A stretch of DNA of 53,925 bases, from NCBI GenBank assembly GCA_025931335.1, contig JAICNG010000016.1, positions 1 through 53,925 on the forward strand. Reading direction: 5' to 3'. Source of the stretch: Gemmatimonadaceae bacterium. GTDB taxonomy: Bacteria > Gemmatimonadota > Gemmatimonadetes > Gemmatimonadales > Gemmatimonadaceae. Each line of letters begins with the position of its first letter. The first letter of the stretch is position 1. The position numbers and the translations under genes are program-made. Positions 6,705 through 16,002 of the stretch are shown piece after piece. Below the pieces are notes generated by a model. That model did not search any database. It saw nothing but the letters and a program-made list of their open reading frames with translations, and was not told the DNA's origin.

Positions 6705-9083
6705 ATGAACTCCCACGCTTTGCGCGTTCTCGAGCTGCCCGAGGTGCTCTCCCTCGTGGCCGGACGCGCGGCGACCGCCGCGGGCGCCGCGCGCGTGCGC
6801 GCGCTCTCGCCGACCACCGATCGCGTGTGGATCGAGCGCGAGCTCGCGCGCGTGTCGGCCATGCGCGCAATGAGTGCGGGCGAGGATGGCTTTCGTCCCG
6901 AGCCCATTCCCGAACTGGGCGACTCGCTGGCAAAGCTCCGCGTCGAGGGAACGGTGTGGACGGCCGCGGAGCTGCTCGCGGGATGCAAGCTCCTCCGCTC
7001 CTCGCGTCGCACCCACGAAGAGCTCGGCAGCGGGGAGCGCCGCACCGTCGCGAGTGCCGTGCTCGATCCGCTCGTGCAGCAGATGGTCGTTGCCCGGCCG
7101 CAGGAGACGGCGATCGAGCGTGCGATCGACGACGAGGGCATAGTGAAGGACGAGGCGTCCTCCGCGCTGCGACACATTCGACGCGACCTCCGTGGAGCTG
7201 AAGGTGAGCTGGTCGCGCTGCTCGAGCGGCACATGGCGAAGCTCGAGACGCACCATCGGGTGCCCGACATGTCCGTCACCGTGCGTAACGGGCGATACGT
7301 GATTCCGATCCGGCGCGAGGCGCGCGGTACCGTCGGGGGAATCGTGCATGACGAGTCCGCCACCAAGAACACACTCTTCGTCGAGCCGCCGGCGGCGATC
7401 GAGTTCGGGAATCGAATTCGCGAGCTGGAGGCCGAGGAGGCTCGCGAGGTGCTGCGAGTGCTCCGCGAGCTGACGGAGGGCATTCGGCCGCTGCGAGAGC
7501 CGATGGCGGCCGCGCTGGAGGCGCTGATCGAGATCGATGCGCTGTTCGCGCGCGCGCGATTCGCCGACGAGTATCGCTGCTCCTCGGCCGCGCTCGCCAC
7601 ACCGCGGGAGGGCTTCGCCATTCGTGAGGGACGCCACCCGCTGCTGCTCGCGCGCGGGGGCACCGTCGTTCCCTTCGATCTCGAAATGGGTGGCGAGGAG
7701 CGCACGCTGCTCATCTCGGGGCCAAATACGGGCGGCAAGACCGTCCTCCTCAAGGCGCTGGGGCTCGTCGCGGCGATGACCCAGTGCGGCATTCCGGCGC
7801 CCGTCGGCCCCGAGAGCCGGGTGGCCCTCTTCGATGACATCTTCGCCGACATCGGCGATGAGCAGTCGATCGAGGCGAGTCTCTCGACCTTCAGCGCGCA
7901 CCTTCGCAACCTCGGGGAGATCCTCGAGCGTGCCACCGACCAATCGCTCGTGCTCATGGATGAGCTCGGCGCCGGCACCGATCCCAGCGAAGGCGCGGCG
8001 CTCGGCGGCGCCATCCTCGAGGAGCTGACGACGCGACAGGCACTCACGATCGCGACGACCCACCTGGGAGCGCTGAAGCAGCTCTCGACCGAGAATGCGG
8101 CGATCGTCAACGCCTCGCTCCAGTTCGACGCGGTCGCTCTCGCCCCGACGTATCGCCTGATCAAGGGTATCCCCGGTCGGTCCTACGGCCTTGGCATCGC
8201 GCGGCGCCTGCGGCTGCCCGAGCACGTACTCGCGCGCGCCGAGGAGCGCGTACCCAGGCAGGAGCGTGATCTCGCGGTGCTGCTCGCCGAGATCGAGCGG
8301 CGTGAGGCCGAGCTCACCGAGCGCGAGCGTCAGGCGGCGCTCGATCGCGAGAATCTCGACGCGCGGCGTGATTCGGTGGAAGCGCGCGAGCGGACGATGC
8401 GCGACGCGGAGCGGACGCAGGAGAAGCGCGCTCGCCAGGAGGCTCGCCGGTTCTTGCTCGACGCGCGCGCCGAGATCGAGGAGACGATCAAGGCCCTGCG
8501 ACAGGAGGGGGCCGAGCAGGTCGAGGCGCAGCGTGACGCACGCCGCCGCGTGGAAGCGCTCGCCCAGGAGCAGGCCGACGCGCTCGCCGCGATCGAGGCC
8601 GAGGAATCGCGAGAGAATGGCGTAACATCGGTCGCGCCCCTCGCGGAGGGCGACGCGGTCGAGGTCGACACACTCGGCGGCCGGGTGGGACGGCTGGTCG
8701 ACGTTCGCGGTGACGACGGCATCGTCGCGGTCGGCGCGATGAAGCTAGCCGTGAAGCTCGCCTCGCTGCGCCGATCGGGGCGCAGGGATCCCACGCCCGA
8801 GGTCGTCGTTCCGCTCCGGGGCGACCTCCCGGAAGTGGAGGCGGCGAGCGAGGTCGATCTGCGCGGGATGCGTGCCGACGAGATCGACGCCGTCCTTCTG
8901 CCGGCGCTCGACGGCGCGGTGCGCGCGGAGCTCAAGCAGCTCCGCATCATCCACGGCAAGGGAACGGGGGCGCTACGGCAGCGTGTGGCCGAGATGCTCC
9001 AGTCGGACTCGCGCGTGCGCGAGTTTCGGCTCGGGGCGTGGAACGAAGGCGGGAACGGCGTGACGGTCGCCGTTCTCGAGTGA
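6705..9083 (+). CDS. mutS2: Endonuclease MutS2
   Basis: A 792-residue MutS2. The core and clamp regions are followed by the ATPase domain, with Walker A GPNTGGKT near residue 339 and LMDELGAGTDP (Walker B and D-loop) near 420. A long charged coiled coil comes next (about 520-650). A C-terminal Smr nuclease domain carries VDLRGM and HGKGTGALR. MutS2 lacks the mismatch-recognition domain of MutS. In other bacteria it suppresses homologous recombination by cutting branched DNA or acts on collided ribosomes. The ATG before NSHALRVLELPEV gives the conserved N terminus; upstream in-frame codons lie in the hairpin element. Confidence 0.93.
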   Translation: MNSHALRVLELPEVLSLVAGRAATAAGAARVRALSPTTDRVWIERELARVSAMRAMSAGEDGFRPEPIPELGDSLAKLRVEGTVWTAAELLAGCKLLRSSRRTHEELGSGERRTVASAVLDPLVQQMVVARPQETAIERAIDDEGIVKDEASSALRHIRRDLRGAEGELVALLERHMAKLETHHRVPDMSVTVRNGRYVIPIRREARGTVGGIVHDESATKNTLFVEPPAAIEFGNRIRELEAEEAREVLRVLRELTEGIRPLREPMAAALEALIEIDALFARARFADEYRCSSAALATPREGFAIREGRHPLLLARGGTVVPFDLEMGGEERTLLISGPNTGGKTVLLKALGLVAAMTQCGIPAPVGPESRVALFDDIFADIGDEQSIEASLSTFSAHLRNLGEILERATDQSLVLMDELGAGTDPSEGAALGGAILEELTTRQALTIATTHLGALKQLSTENAAIVNASLQFDAVALAPTYRLIKGIPGRSYGLGIARRLRLPEHVLARAEERVPRQERDLAVLLAEIERREAELTERERQAALDRENLDARRDSVEARERTMRDAERTQEKRARQEARRFLLDARAEIEETIKALRQEGAEQVEAQRDARRRVEALAQEQADALAAIEAEESRENGVTSVAPLAEGDAVEVDTLGGRVGRLVDVRGDDGIVAVGAMKLAVKLASLRRSGRRDPTPEVVVPLRGDLPEVEAASEVDLRGMRADEIDAVLLPALDGAVRAELKQLRIIHGKGTGALRQRVAEMLQSDSRVREFRLGAWNEGGNGVTVAVLE

Positions 9084-9087
9084 TGCC

Positions 9088-10941
9088 ATGATCAGCGACG
9101 AGACGATCGAGCGCGTGCGCGAGGCGGCCGACATCGTACAGATCATCGGCGAGCACGTGAACCTCAAGCGCTCGGGCGCTGACTTCCGCGGACCGTGCCC
9201 CTTCCACCAGGGCACGCACCGGAACTTCTCCGTCTCGCCGAAGAAGGGGATCTACTACTGCTTCGTGTGCCACGAGGGCGGCGACGTCTTCACCTTCCTT
9301 CAGAAGCGGTTAGGCATGGAGTGGCCGGCGGCGGTGCGTCACGTGGCCGAGCGGGTGGGAATCGAAGTCAGGGAGGTGGAGACTCGCACGCACGAGAAGG
9401 ACGCGCGCGAGCCGTTCTGGGAGCTCAACGCGGCCGCTGCGGCGTACTTCCGCGAGATGCTGTGGGATGAGAACACCGGCAAGGCCGCCCGCGACTACCT
9501 CGCGCTGCGGCGTGTCTCGCGCGAGATCGCCGACCGGTTCGGACTTGGGTTCGCGCCTCGCGATCTCGATGCCATGCGGGAGCATCTGAATGCGTTAGGC
9601 TATGACGACGCACGGCTCGCCGAGGCGGGGCTGCTGGTCACCCGGGAGGAGACGAACGAGCAGCGACCGCGCTTTCGCAACCGCCTGATCTTCCCGATCC
9701 ACGATGCCTCCGGGCATCACGTCGGGTTCGGGGGACGGCTGCTCGGGCCGGGAGAGCCCAAATATCTCAACTCGGCCGACTCGCCCATCTTCTCGAAGTC
9801 GCGCGTGCTGTACGGACTCAATTGGGCGAAGCACGCCATCCGGCGCGAGGATCGCGTCGTCGTCGTCGAGGGGTACTTCGACGCGGTGCGACTGTGGTCG
9901 GCGGGGCTCGATCCCGTGGTCGCTCCGCTGGGAACCGCGCTCACCGAGCAGCAGGCCTCCATGCTCGCGCGGTACACGCGCTCGGCGTTCCTGCTGTACG
10001 ACAGCGATCGCGCCGGCCTCAAGGCGACGTTCCGCGCCGGCGACGAGCTGCTGCGGCACGGCTTCGCGGTGCAGGTCGTGACACTGCCGGAAGGGGACGA
10101 TCCGGACAGCTTCGTCGATAGGCACGGCGCCGACGCGCTGCGCGAGCAGCTCGACCAGTCGGTCGATGTCTTCGAGCGCAAGGTGCAGCTGTTGGAGCGC
10201 GCTGGATGGTTCGCCGACCTGCGCAGAAAACGCCGCGCGCTGGACCGGCTGCTCCCCACCCTCCGCGCGACCGCGGACGCGCTCACGCGCGACATGTATC
10301 TCACGCGGGCGAGCGAAGCGGCGGGCGTGGCGAAGAACCTTCTCGCTCGCGAGGTCGACGCGGCCACCGGCGGCGCCAGCGGCCGAACACGCTACGCCGG
10401 CCCCGGTCCGACGCCGGAGACGCGCGAGGCCCCGCCGTCAGTCGAGCCGGGCCGATCGCCGGCGCGCGATCGCCGGGCGCACGACCGGCGAACGCGCGGC
10501 CGCGGGGAGAGCGCCGAGCGAGCGCTGGTGCGCGTGATGGTCCACGAGCGAGGCCAGGTGGATGCGCTGGCCGAGCGTGTCGATCCGGCCGAGTTCCAAA
10601 ACGCGGAGTTGCGAGAGATCTTTCAAACGCTCGTGAAGCTGGGCGATGAGGCGTCGATCGACGAGCTCTCCAGCGCATTGTCGCCGGCTGCCGTGGAGGA
10701 GTTGCAGGCGTTGCTCGACGAGCCGGACGCAACCGTCGACATGCGTCGCACGATCGATGATTCGCTCGTCGTGCTCCGCAAGCGCGAGATGAAGACCCGG
10801 ATGGTGGAGATCACCCGCATGCTGCCGCTGGCGAGCGGGGAAGAGAAGGATGAGCTCATCGTCGAGAAGACGAAGCTCCAGCGTGAGATGCAGACGTTTG
10901 GAACGAATGACCTTTCGCACTCTGGCAAATCGCGATCGTGA
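9088..10941 (+). CDS. dnaG: DNA primase DnaG
   Basis: A 617-residue primase. The N-terminal CHC2 zinc finger uses Cys37, His40, Cys58 and Cys61. The RNA-polymerase core holds FGLGFAP, and the TOPRIM domain holds VVVVEGYFDAV (about residue 262) and LLYDSDRAG. A low-complexity linker and a C-terminal helicase-binding domain follow. It makes RNA primers at the fork with the DnaB helicase. The zinc-finger loop reads CPFHQGTHRNFSV, unlike the common CPFHxEKTPSF. Two TTA-GGC codon pairs lie in this gene. It sits four bases after mutS2. Confidence 0.95.
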   Translation: MISDETIERVREAADIVQIIGEHVNLKRSGADFRGPCPFHQGTHRNFSVSPKKGIYYCFVCHEGGDVFTFLQKRLGMEWPAAVRHVAERVGIEVREVETRTHEKDAREPFWELNAAAAAYFREMLWDENTGKAARDYLALRRVSREIADRFGLGFAPRDLDAMREHLNALGYDDARLAEAGLLVTREETNEQRPRFRNRLIFPIHDASGHHVGFGGRLLGPGEPKYLNSADSPIFSKSRVLYGLNWAKHAIRREDRVVVVEGYFDAVRLWSAGLDPVVAPLGTALTEQQASMLARYTRSAFLLYDSDRAGLKATFRAGDELLRHGFAVQVVTLPEGDDPDSFVDRHGADALREQLDQSVDVFERKVQLLERAGWFADLRRKRRALDRLLPTLRATADALTRDMYLTRASEAAGVAKNLLAREVDAATGGASGRTRYAGPGPTPETREAPPSVEPGRSPARDRRAHDRRTRGRGESAERALVRVMVHERGQVDALAERVDPAEFQNAELREIFQTLVKLGDEASIDELSSALSPAAVEELQALLDEPDATVDMRRTIDDSLVVLRKREMKTRMVEITRMLPLASGEEKDELIVEKTKLQREMQTFGTNDLSHSGKSRS

Positions 10942-10953
10942 CAGGGAGGATGA

Positions 10954-11658
10954 GTGAACCCGGACATTGAACGGTTGTTGACCTTGCAGCGGGATGACGC
11001 CGAGCTCGATGGGCTCCAGCGTCGGTTGCACGACCTGGATGCGGGGGTACGCGCGCTCGAGCGGGAGCGGGAGGAGGCGGCCGCGAACGTCGAGAAGGCG
11101 CGCGCGGACCTGGCGGCGGAGGAGAAGCGCCAACGCGAGCTGCAATCGAAGTTCTCCGAGCACAAGCAGCTCCAGGAAAAAAATCTCGCGCAGCTCGATG
11201 CGGTGAAGAAGGCGCGGGAAGCGACCGCCGCGATGTCGCAGATCGACGTCACCAAGCGCGCGCTGATGCAGGACGAGAGCGACCTTCAAACGGCCGAGCA
11301 GCGCGCGCGGTCGCTGCGCGATCAGGTCGTCGCGCGGGAGCTGGTGCTGATGGAGGTCGATGAGCGCATTCGCGACACGCGCGCCGGCACGGCGGGGGAA
11401 CGCGAAGTCATCGAGCGCGACATCGCGACCGCCAGCGCGAAGCGGGAGGCGTCGGCCCGCGAGGTGAGTCCGCGACTGCTCATGGCCTACGATCGCCTGC
11501 GCCGCCGCGGGCGCGGAACGCCGCTGGCCGCGATTCGTGGCGCGTCGTGCAGCGCCTGCAATACGGCGATTCCCATGCAGCGACGCAACCAGATCCTGTC
11601 CGGCTCCACCATCGACGCGTGCGAAGGGTGTGGAGTGCTCCTGTACGCACCCGGATGA
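10954..11658 (+). CDS. Coiled-coil zinc-ribbon protein (DUF164/CT398-like)
   Basis: A 234-residue protein with a long antiparallel coiled coil (about residues 5-175) and a C-terminal four-cysteine ribbon: CSAC and, about 25 residues later, CEGC, just before the C terminus. This is the architecture of the CT398/FlgZ-like family, for which roles in transcription or secretion have been suggested but no general function is known. The GTG start has a strong AGGGAGG site. Placement between dnaG and recJ is recurrent in many bacteria. Call rests on architecture. Confidence 0.75.
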   Translation: MNPDIERLLTLQRDDAELDGLQRRLHDLDAGVRALEREREEAAANVEKARADLAAEEKRQRELQSKFSEHKQLQEKNLAQLDAVKKAREATAAMSQIDVTKRALMQDESDLQTAEQRARSLRDQVVARELVLMEVDERIRDTRAGTAGEREVIERDIATASAKREASAREVSPRLLMAYDRLRRRGRGTPLAAIRGASCSACNTAIPMQRRNQILSGSTIDACEGCGVLLYAPG

Positions 11659-11661
11659 TGC

Positions 11662-11690
11662 TTGTTGGCCCCGCATCCCTCCGGTAACTT
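11662..11690 (+). promoter_or_regulatory. Candidate promoter of recJ, possibly leaderless
   Basis: TTGTTG (11662-11667), 17 bases, TAACTT (11685-11690), then six bases to the recJ GTG. The geometry is the same as in front of yqeY, and no Shine-Dalgarno sequence is visible. Confidence 0.35.
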
Positions 11691-11696
11691 TCGGGC

Positions 11697-13424
11697 GTGA
11701 CCGCACCCGTAGCACGCGCGCGCCCCCAGGCGCGGTGGGTCATGCCCACCCCCGTCGATCCCGCCGTCATCGCCGCCCTCGCGGCGGAGCTGCACCTGCC
11801 GCCGATCGTGTGCGAGCTCCTCTGCCGCCGGGGATACCTCGACGTCGATCCGGCGAAGCGCTACCTCCGGCCGCGACTCGATCAGCTCCACGATCCCGAG
11901 CGCATGCTCGGTTTACCGGTCGCCGTCGAGCGCCTTGCCCGAGCGATCACGGGGGGCGAGACCATCCTCGTGCACGGTGATTACGACGTCGATGGCATCT
12001 GCTCGACGACGATCCTCGTGCGAACGATCCGAGCGCTCGGAGGGCGCGTCGTTCCGTTCATTCCACGGCGCCTCGAGGATGGCTACGACCTGACGATGGC
12101 TGGCGTGCGGGCAGCGATCGCCGAGAAGGCGAGCATCATCGTCACCTGCGATTGCGGCACGAGTGCCCGCGAGACCGTCGCCGCGGCCTGCGCGGAAGGG
12201 ATCGACGTGATCGTGAGCGACCACCACCTGCCCGGCGGGCCGCTGCCGGAGTGCCTGGCGGTCATCAACCCCAGGCAGGCCGGGTGCGAGTACCCGGACA
12301 AGGATCTGGCGGCGGCCGGCATCGCGTTCAAGATCGCGCTCGCGCTGATGAAGCGGTTAGGCGGCGACGAGAACGTCGTCCTGAGCATGCTCGATCTGGT
12401 CGCGATGGCGACCATCGCCGATGTCGCTCCGCTGCGCGGGGAGAATCGCATCTTCGCGCGCTACGGGCTGCGTCTGATGGCGAACTCCCCGACGCTCGGC
12501 CTGCGCGCGCTCATTCGCGCCGCGGGGTTGGCGGGCAAGCCGATGACGGCGGGGCGCGTCGGCTTCACGCTCGCGCCGCGACTCAATGCCGCCGGCCGGC
12601 TGGGGCATGCGCTGCGCGGCGTGCAGCTGCTCACTACCGAGGACGAGCACGAGGCGAACGTCATCGCGCGCGAGCTGGAGGAGTTGAACCAGCAGCGCCA
12701 GCAGGTGGATCGCGCCACGCTCGCCGATGCCCGCAAGAAGCTCGAGCAAACCGACCTCGATGCGCGTTGGGGGCTCGTGCTCTCGCAGGAGGGATGGCAC
12801 CCGGGAGTGATTGGCATCGTGGCGTCGCGGATCGTCGAGGAAACGTGTCGGCCGGTGGTGATGGTGTCGCTCGATGGCAGTGAGGGCAAAGGCTCGGGCC
12901 GCTCGATTCCGGCGTTCGACCTGCATGCGGGGCTCGTCGCGTGTCGCGATCTATTCCTTCGGTTTGGCGGTCACCGCAGCGCGGCGGGGCTCACGATCGA
13001 GCGGACACGGCTCGAGGAGTTCGAGCAGCGGTTCGATGCCGTCGCGCACGAGCGGTTGACCGTCGACGACCTCGTCCCCGAGGTGCGAGTGGACGTGGTC
13101 GTCCCGCTGAGCGCTCTCAGCGGCGACCTCGAGACGCTGCTTCGCCACTTCGAGCCGCACGGCATCGGCAACGCCTCTCCGGTCTTCGCGATCACCGGTG
13201 CCCGCCTGGGCGCGACACCGCGCCTCGTGGGCCAGGGGCACTTGAAGCTGTGGCTCAACCACGAAGACAAGTACATCGACGCGATTGGCTGGGGGATGGG
13301 GTCGCTCATTCCGGAGCTCGAGAACTGGGGAGTGCTGGACGTCGCCTTCCGGCTCGAACGGGACGACTGGAATGGCCAGCCGCGACTCCAGGCGAAGCTC
13401 GCCGACGTTCGGCGGCACATTTAG
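11697..13424 (+). CDS. recJ: Single-stranded-DNA-specific exonuclease RecJ
   Basis: A 575-residue DHH-family 5'-3' exonuclease used in recombination and repair. DYDVDG (about residue 95) and SDHH (about 179) are the metal-binding DHH motifs. FGGHRSAAGLTIE is the DHHA1 substrate-binding motif, and an OB-fold region follows to the C terminus. The N-terminal ARWVMPTP resembles the usual RecJ opening, so the GTG start is kept over the ATG 15 codons later. It contains one TTA-GGC pair and one other TTA codon. Confidence 0.94.
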   Translation: MTAPVARARPQARWVMPTPVDPAVIAALAAELHLPPIVCELLCRRGYLDVDPAKRYLRPRLDQLHDPERMLGLPVAVERLARAITGGETILVHGDYDVDGICSTTILVRTIRALGGRVVPFIPRRLEDGYDLTMAGVRAAIAEKASIIVTCDCGTSARETVAAACAEGIDVIVSDHHLPGGPLPECLAVINPRQAGCEYPDKDLAAAGIAFKIALALMKRLGGDENVVLSMLDLVAMATIADVAPLRGENRIFARYGLRLMANSPTLGLRALIRAAGLAGKPMTAGRVGFTLAPRLNAAGRLGHALRGVQLLTTEDEHEANVIARELEELNQQRQQVDRATLADARKKLEQTDLDARWGLVLSQEGWHPGVIGIVASRIVEETCRPVVMVSLDGSEGKGSGRSIPAFDLHAGLVACRDLFLRFGGHRSAAGLTIERTRLEEFEQRFDAVAHERLTVDDLVPEVRVDVVVPLSALSGDLETLLRHFEPHGIGNASPVFAITGARLGATPRLVGQGHLKLWLNHEDKYIDAIGWGMGSLIPELENWGVLDVAFRLERDDWNGQPRLQAKLADVRRHI

Positions 13425-13467
13425 AGCTGCGGTTCCGTTGCCCGCCGGCAACAGGACAGAGTGAGCG

Positions 13468-13983
13468 ATGCGCATAGTCGCCGGCCGCTGGCGCGGGCAC
13501 ACGATCAAGGCACCGGCGGATGATCGCGTTCGCCCCACCGCCGACCGCGTGCGCGAGGCGTGGATGAGCATCGTGCACCCCGAGCTTCCCGGCGCGCGCG
13601 TGCTCGACGTCTTCGCCGGCTCCGGCGCGCTCGGCCTCGAAGCGCTCTCGCGCGGCGCGGAGCATTGCGATTTCGTCGAGCTCGCGACGCGGAGTCTCGC
13701 GGCGCTGCGCGCGAACGTCGAGAAGCTCGGGGCGGGGGACGCCGCCCGCATCGTGCGCGGCGACGCGCTCAAGTTCATCGCGCAACTCGCCCCAGGTTCT
13801 TACGACGTCGCCTTCGCCGATCCGCCGTACGGTCTGAGCCTCGCGGCGCGCGTGGCGGAGCGATGGCTGGAAGCGCCGTTCGCCCGGGTGCTGGGGGTCG
13901 AGCATGGGGTCAAGGAGATGATGCCGGCGGGAGGCGAAACGCGGCGATACGGCGACACGGGCATCACGTTCTATCGGGTCTAG
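13468..13983 (+). CDS. rsmD: 16S rRNA m2G966 methyltransferase RsmD
   Basis: A 171-residue N2-guanine methyltransferase acting on G966 of 16S rRNA. MRIVAGRWRG is the characteristic N terminus and RPTADRVREA the RNA-facing motif. DVFAGSGALGLEALSRGA is SAM motif I, and ADPPYG is the catalytic DPPY motif. It sits between recJ and coaD; the rsmD-coaD pairing is common in bacteria. A hairpin element separates it from coaD here. Confidence 0.92.
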   Translation: MRIVAGRWRGHTIKAPADDRVRPTADRVREAWMSIVHPELPGARVLDVFAGSGALGLEALSRGAEHCDFVELATRSLAALRANVEKLGAGDAARIVRGDALKFIAQLAPGSYDVAFADPPYGLSLAARVAERWLEAPFARVLGVEHGVKEMMPAGGETRRYGDTGITFYRV

Positions 13984-13995
13984 GAGGGAACACCC

Positions 13996-14104
13996 GAAGA
14001 CGTCAGGTATCAGACGTCAGGTGTCAGTGGTCAGAAACGTCGGCCGCGCGAGGCCGTTGCCGTTTCTGATACCTGACACCTGACGTCTGACCCCTGACGT
14101 CTTC
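13996..14104. repeat. Intergenic hairpin with 7-base units, 44-base arms (element d)
   Basis: The left arm is 13996-14039, the right arm 14061-14104, the loop 21 bases. Units are GACGTCA, GGTATCA, GACGTCA, GGTGTCA and GTGGTCA. Read as complement, the right arm has the same flanks and the same kind of units but with GGGGTCA second and GGTATCA last. The arms differ at only about six of 44 positions. It begins 13 bases after the rsmD stop. Confidence 0.9.
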
Positions 14105-14160
14105 AGGTTTTCCCTTTGTGATGTTGCGCCTCACCCGGGCAGAAGCCAAACTCCTGCCCC

Positions 14161-14646
14161 ATGCCCCGCATCGCCCTCTACGCCGGATCGTTCGACCCGA
14201 TCACCCGCGGTCACGAGGATCTCATCCGCCGGAGCCTCGGGTTCGTCGACAAGCTCATCGTCGCCCTCGCGATCAACGTCGCCAAGCAGCCGCTGTTCAC
14301 GATCGATGAGCGAAAGCACTTCATCCGCGCCGCGGTCGGCGATGATCCGCGGATCGAGATCCGCGAGTTCGAGGGACTGCTCGTCGACTTCGCGCGCAGC
14401 GTCGGTGCGACCGTCGCCATTCGCGGGCTTCGCGCGGTGAGTGACTTCGAGTACGAGTATCAGATGGCGCTCATGAATCGCCATCTCCACCCCGCGCTGG
14501 AGACGCTGTTCATGGTGCCCTCGATCGATCTCACCTTCGTGAGCTCGAGTCTCGTGCGGGAGGTCGCGCGATTTGGCGGAGCGACGGCCGACTTGGTCCA
14601 CCCGACGGTCGAGGCCGCTCTCCGCGCGCGATTCGCCCGGAAGTGA
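14161..14646 (+). CDS. coaD: Phosphopantetheine adenylyltransferase CoaD
   Basis: A 161-residue nucleotidyltransferase that makes dephospho-CoA from phosphopantetheine and ATP, the penultimate step of CoA synthesis. [16 protein letters not shown] holds the T/R-x-G-H nucleotide-binding motif, [13 protein letters not shown] is the substrate-pocket segment, and VSSSLVRE matches the family ISSTxVR. Length is typical. The stop overlaps the GTG of pta (GTGA), coupling CoA supply and acetyl-CoA conversion. Confidence 0.95.
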   Translation: MPRIALYAGSFDPITRGHEDLIRRSLGFVDKLIVALAINVAKQPLFTIDERKHFIRAAVGDDPRIEIREFEGLLVDFARSVGATVAIRGLRAVSDFEYEYQMALMNRHLHPALETLFMVPSIDLTFVSSSLVREVARFGGATADLVHPTVEAALRARFARK

Positions 14647-15638
14647 CCTTCCTCGACGGCGTCCGGCGCCGTGCTTCCGCGACGCCGATGCGGATCGTCT
14701 TCCCGGAGTCGTGGGATGCACGAACGCTCGAGGCGGTGCGCGCCCTTCACCGCGAGCGGATCGTCGCGCCCATCCTCATCGTCGATCCGACCCAGCCCGA
14801 GTCCCACGGCGATGCGCGCGCCCTTGGCGTCCCGGTCGTTGACCCGTCGCGGGACCCGCGCGCGGCCCGCGTGGCCGAGCACCTGCTCGTCAGGCGGCAG
14901 TCCAAAGGACTGGAACCGGACCGCGCGACGGCCCTGTCGCGAGACCCGCTCTACTTCGCCGACGGTCTGCTCGCGCTGGCCGATGCCGATGGGTGCGTCG
15001 CGGGCGCCGCGACGACCACCGCCGACGTCCTTCGTGCGGCGCTCTGGACGGTGGGGCCCGCGCCCGGGGTGAGCACCGTCTCGAGCGCGTTCTACATGAC
15101 GGTCCCGCCATTCCGGGACGCGTCGCCCGAGGTGCTGACCCTGGCCGATTGTGCGGTAGTCCCCGATCCGACCATGTCGCAGATCGCAGACATCGCGCTG
15201 GCGGCGGCGCGTGACCGTCGGCGTATTGTCGGGGACGAGCCGCGCGTGGCGCTCCTGTCGTTCAGCACGAAGGGAAGCGGCACCGGGCCGACTGTGGATA
15301 AGATGCGCGACGCGCTCGCCGAGGTGCGCCGGCGGAATCCGGGCCTGGCCGTGGACGGAGAATTGCAGAGTGATGCAGCACTCATCCCAGCGGTGGGTAT
15401 GCGCAAGGCTCCGGGCAGCTCCGTCGCTGGGCGCGCGAACGTCCTCATCTTTCCTTCGTTGGACGCCGGGAATATCGGCTACAAGCTTGTCGAACGGCTC
15501 GCTGGTGCGAGCGCCGTCGGTCCCATCCTGCAAGGGCTGGCGCGTCCCTGCTCCGATCTCTCGCGCGGCGCGTCCGCCGATGACATTATCAATGTCGCCG
15601 CCATCACCGCCTTGCAGGCCGCGGCCGGTGACGGCTGA
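14643..15638 (+). CDS. pta: Phosphate acetyltransferase Pta
   Basis: A 331-residue short-form Pta that interconverts acetyl-CoA and acetyl phosphate. Family motifs are SFSTKGSG (about residue 205), [31 protein letters not shown] and [17 protein letters not shown]. It lacks the N-terminal DRTGG and P-loop regions of the long E. coli enzyme. No acetate kinase gene (ackA) lies beside it in the window. A phosphotransbutyrylase is possible but less likely given the Pta-type C terminus. Confidence 0.9.
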   Translation: MTFLDGVRRRASATPMRIVFPESWDARTLEAVRALHRERIVAPILIVDPTQPESHGDARALGVPVVDPSRDPRAARVAEHLLVRRQSKGLEPDRATALSRDPLYFADGLLALADADGCVAGAATTTADVLRAALWTVGPAPGVSTVSSAFYMTVPPFRDASPEVLTLADCAVVPDPTMSQIADIALAAARDRRRIVGDEPRVALLSFSTKGSGTGPTVDKMRDALAEVRRRNPGLAVDGELQSDAALIPAVGMRKAPGSSVAGRANVLIFPSLDAGNIGYKLVERLAGASAVGPILQGLARPCSDLSRGASADDIINVAAITALQAAAGDG

Positions 15639-15668
15639 TTCAGACGTGATCCTTCTGGAGAATCACAC

Positions 15669-16001
15669 ATGAGCTTCTCGATCAGGAAGCAAGCCGATGT
15701 CGTCGTGGTGGACGTGGAGGGGCAGCTCATCGTCGGCAACCGGCAGGAGTTGAAGCAAAAGGTGCTCGACGAGCTGGAGAAGGGGGAGCGCAAGTTCCTG
15801 ATCGACTTCAGCCAGACCGGCTACATCGACAGCTCCGGGCTGGGCGTTCTCGTCTCCCTGTCCAAGAAGATCCGGGAGCAGGGCGGGGAGCTTCGCCTCG
15901 CCAACCTGAACGACGACCTCAAGACGCTTTTCGAGCTCACCAAGCTGGACACGCTGTTTCAGATCGCCGACACGCGCGAGCGCGCCCTCGAGAGCTTCTA
16001 G
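15669..16001 (+). CDS. STAS-domain anti-sigma factor antagonist (RsbV-like)
   Basis: A 110-residue single STAS domain. YIDSSGLGVLVSLSKK contains the serine that is phosphorylated by the partner kinase in SpoIIAA/RsbV proteins (DSSG, about residue 57). In the partner-switching scheme the unphosphorylated form binds the RsbW-like kinase and releases its target. It is immediately upstream of an RsbW-like kinase and an RsbU-like phosphatase. No sigma factor gene lies in the window, so the final target is unknown. Confidence 0.88.
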   Translation: MSFSIRKQADVVVVDVEGQLIVGNRQELKQKVLDELEKGERKFLIDFSQTGYIDSSGLGVLVSLSKKIREQGGELRLANLNDDLKTLFELTKLDTLFQIADTRERALESF

Positions 16002-16002
16002 C

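Noticed and set aside
5682-8225. An 847-codon open frame on the - strand opposite rsmE-hinT-yqeY-mutS2
   Set aside because: Shadow frame of GC-rich coding DNA. It is Arg/Ala/His-rich with no domain, and it crosses three well-supported + strand genes and hairpin c.
13996-14104. Insertion sequence or MITE with terminal inverted repeats
   Set aside because: No transposase and no flanking target duplication visible. The unit sequence differs between elements, unlike a MITE family.
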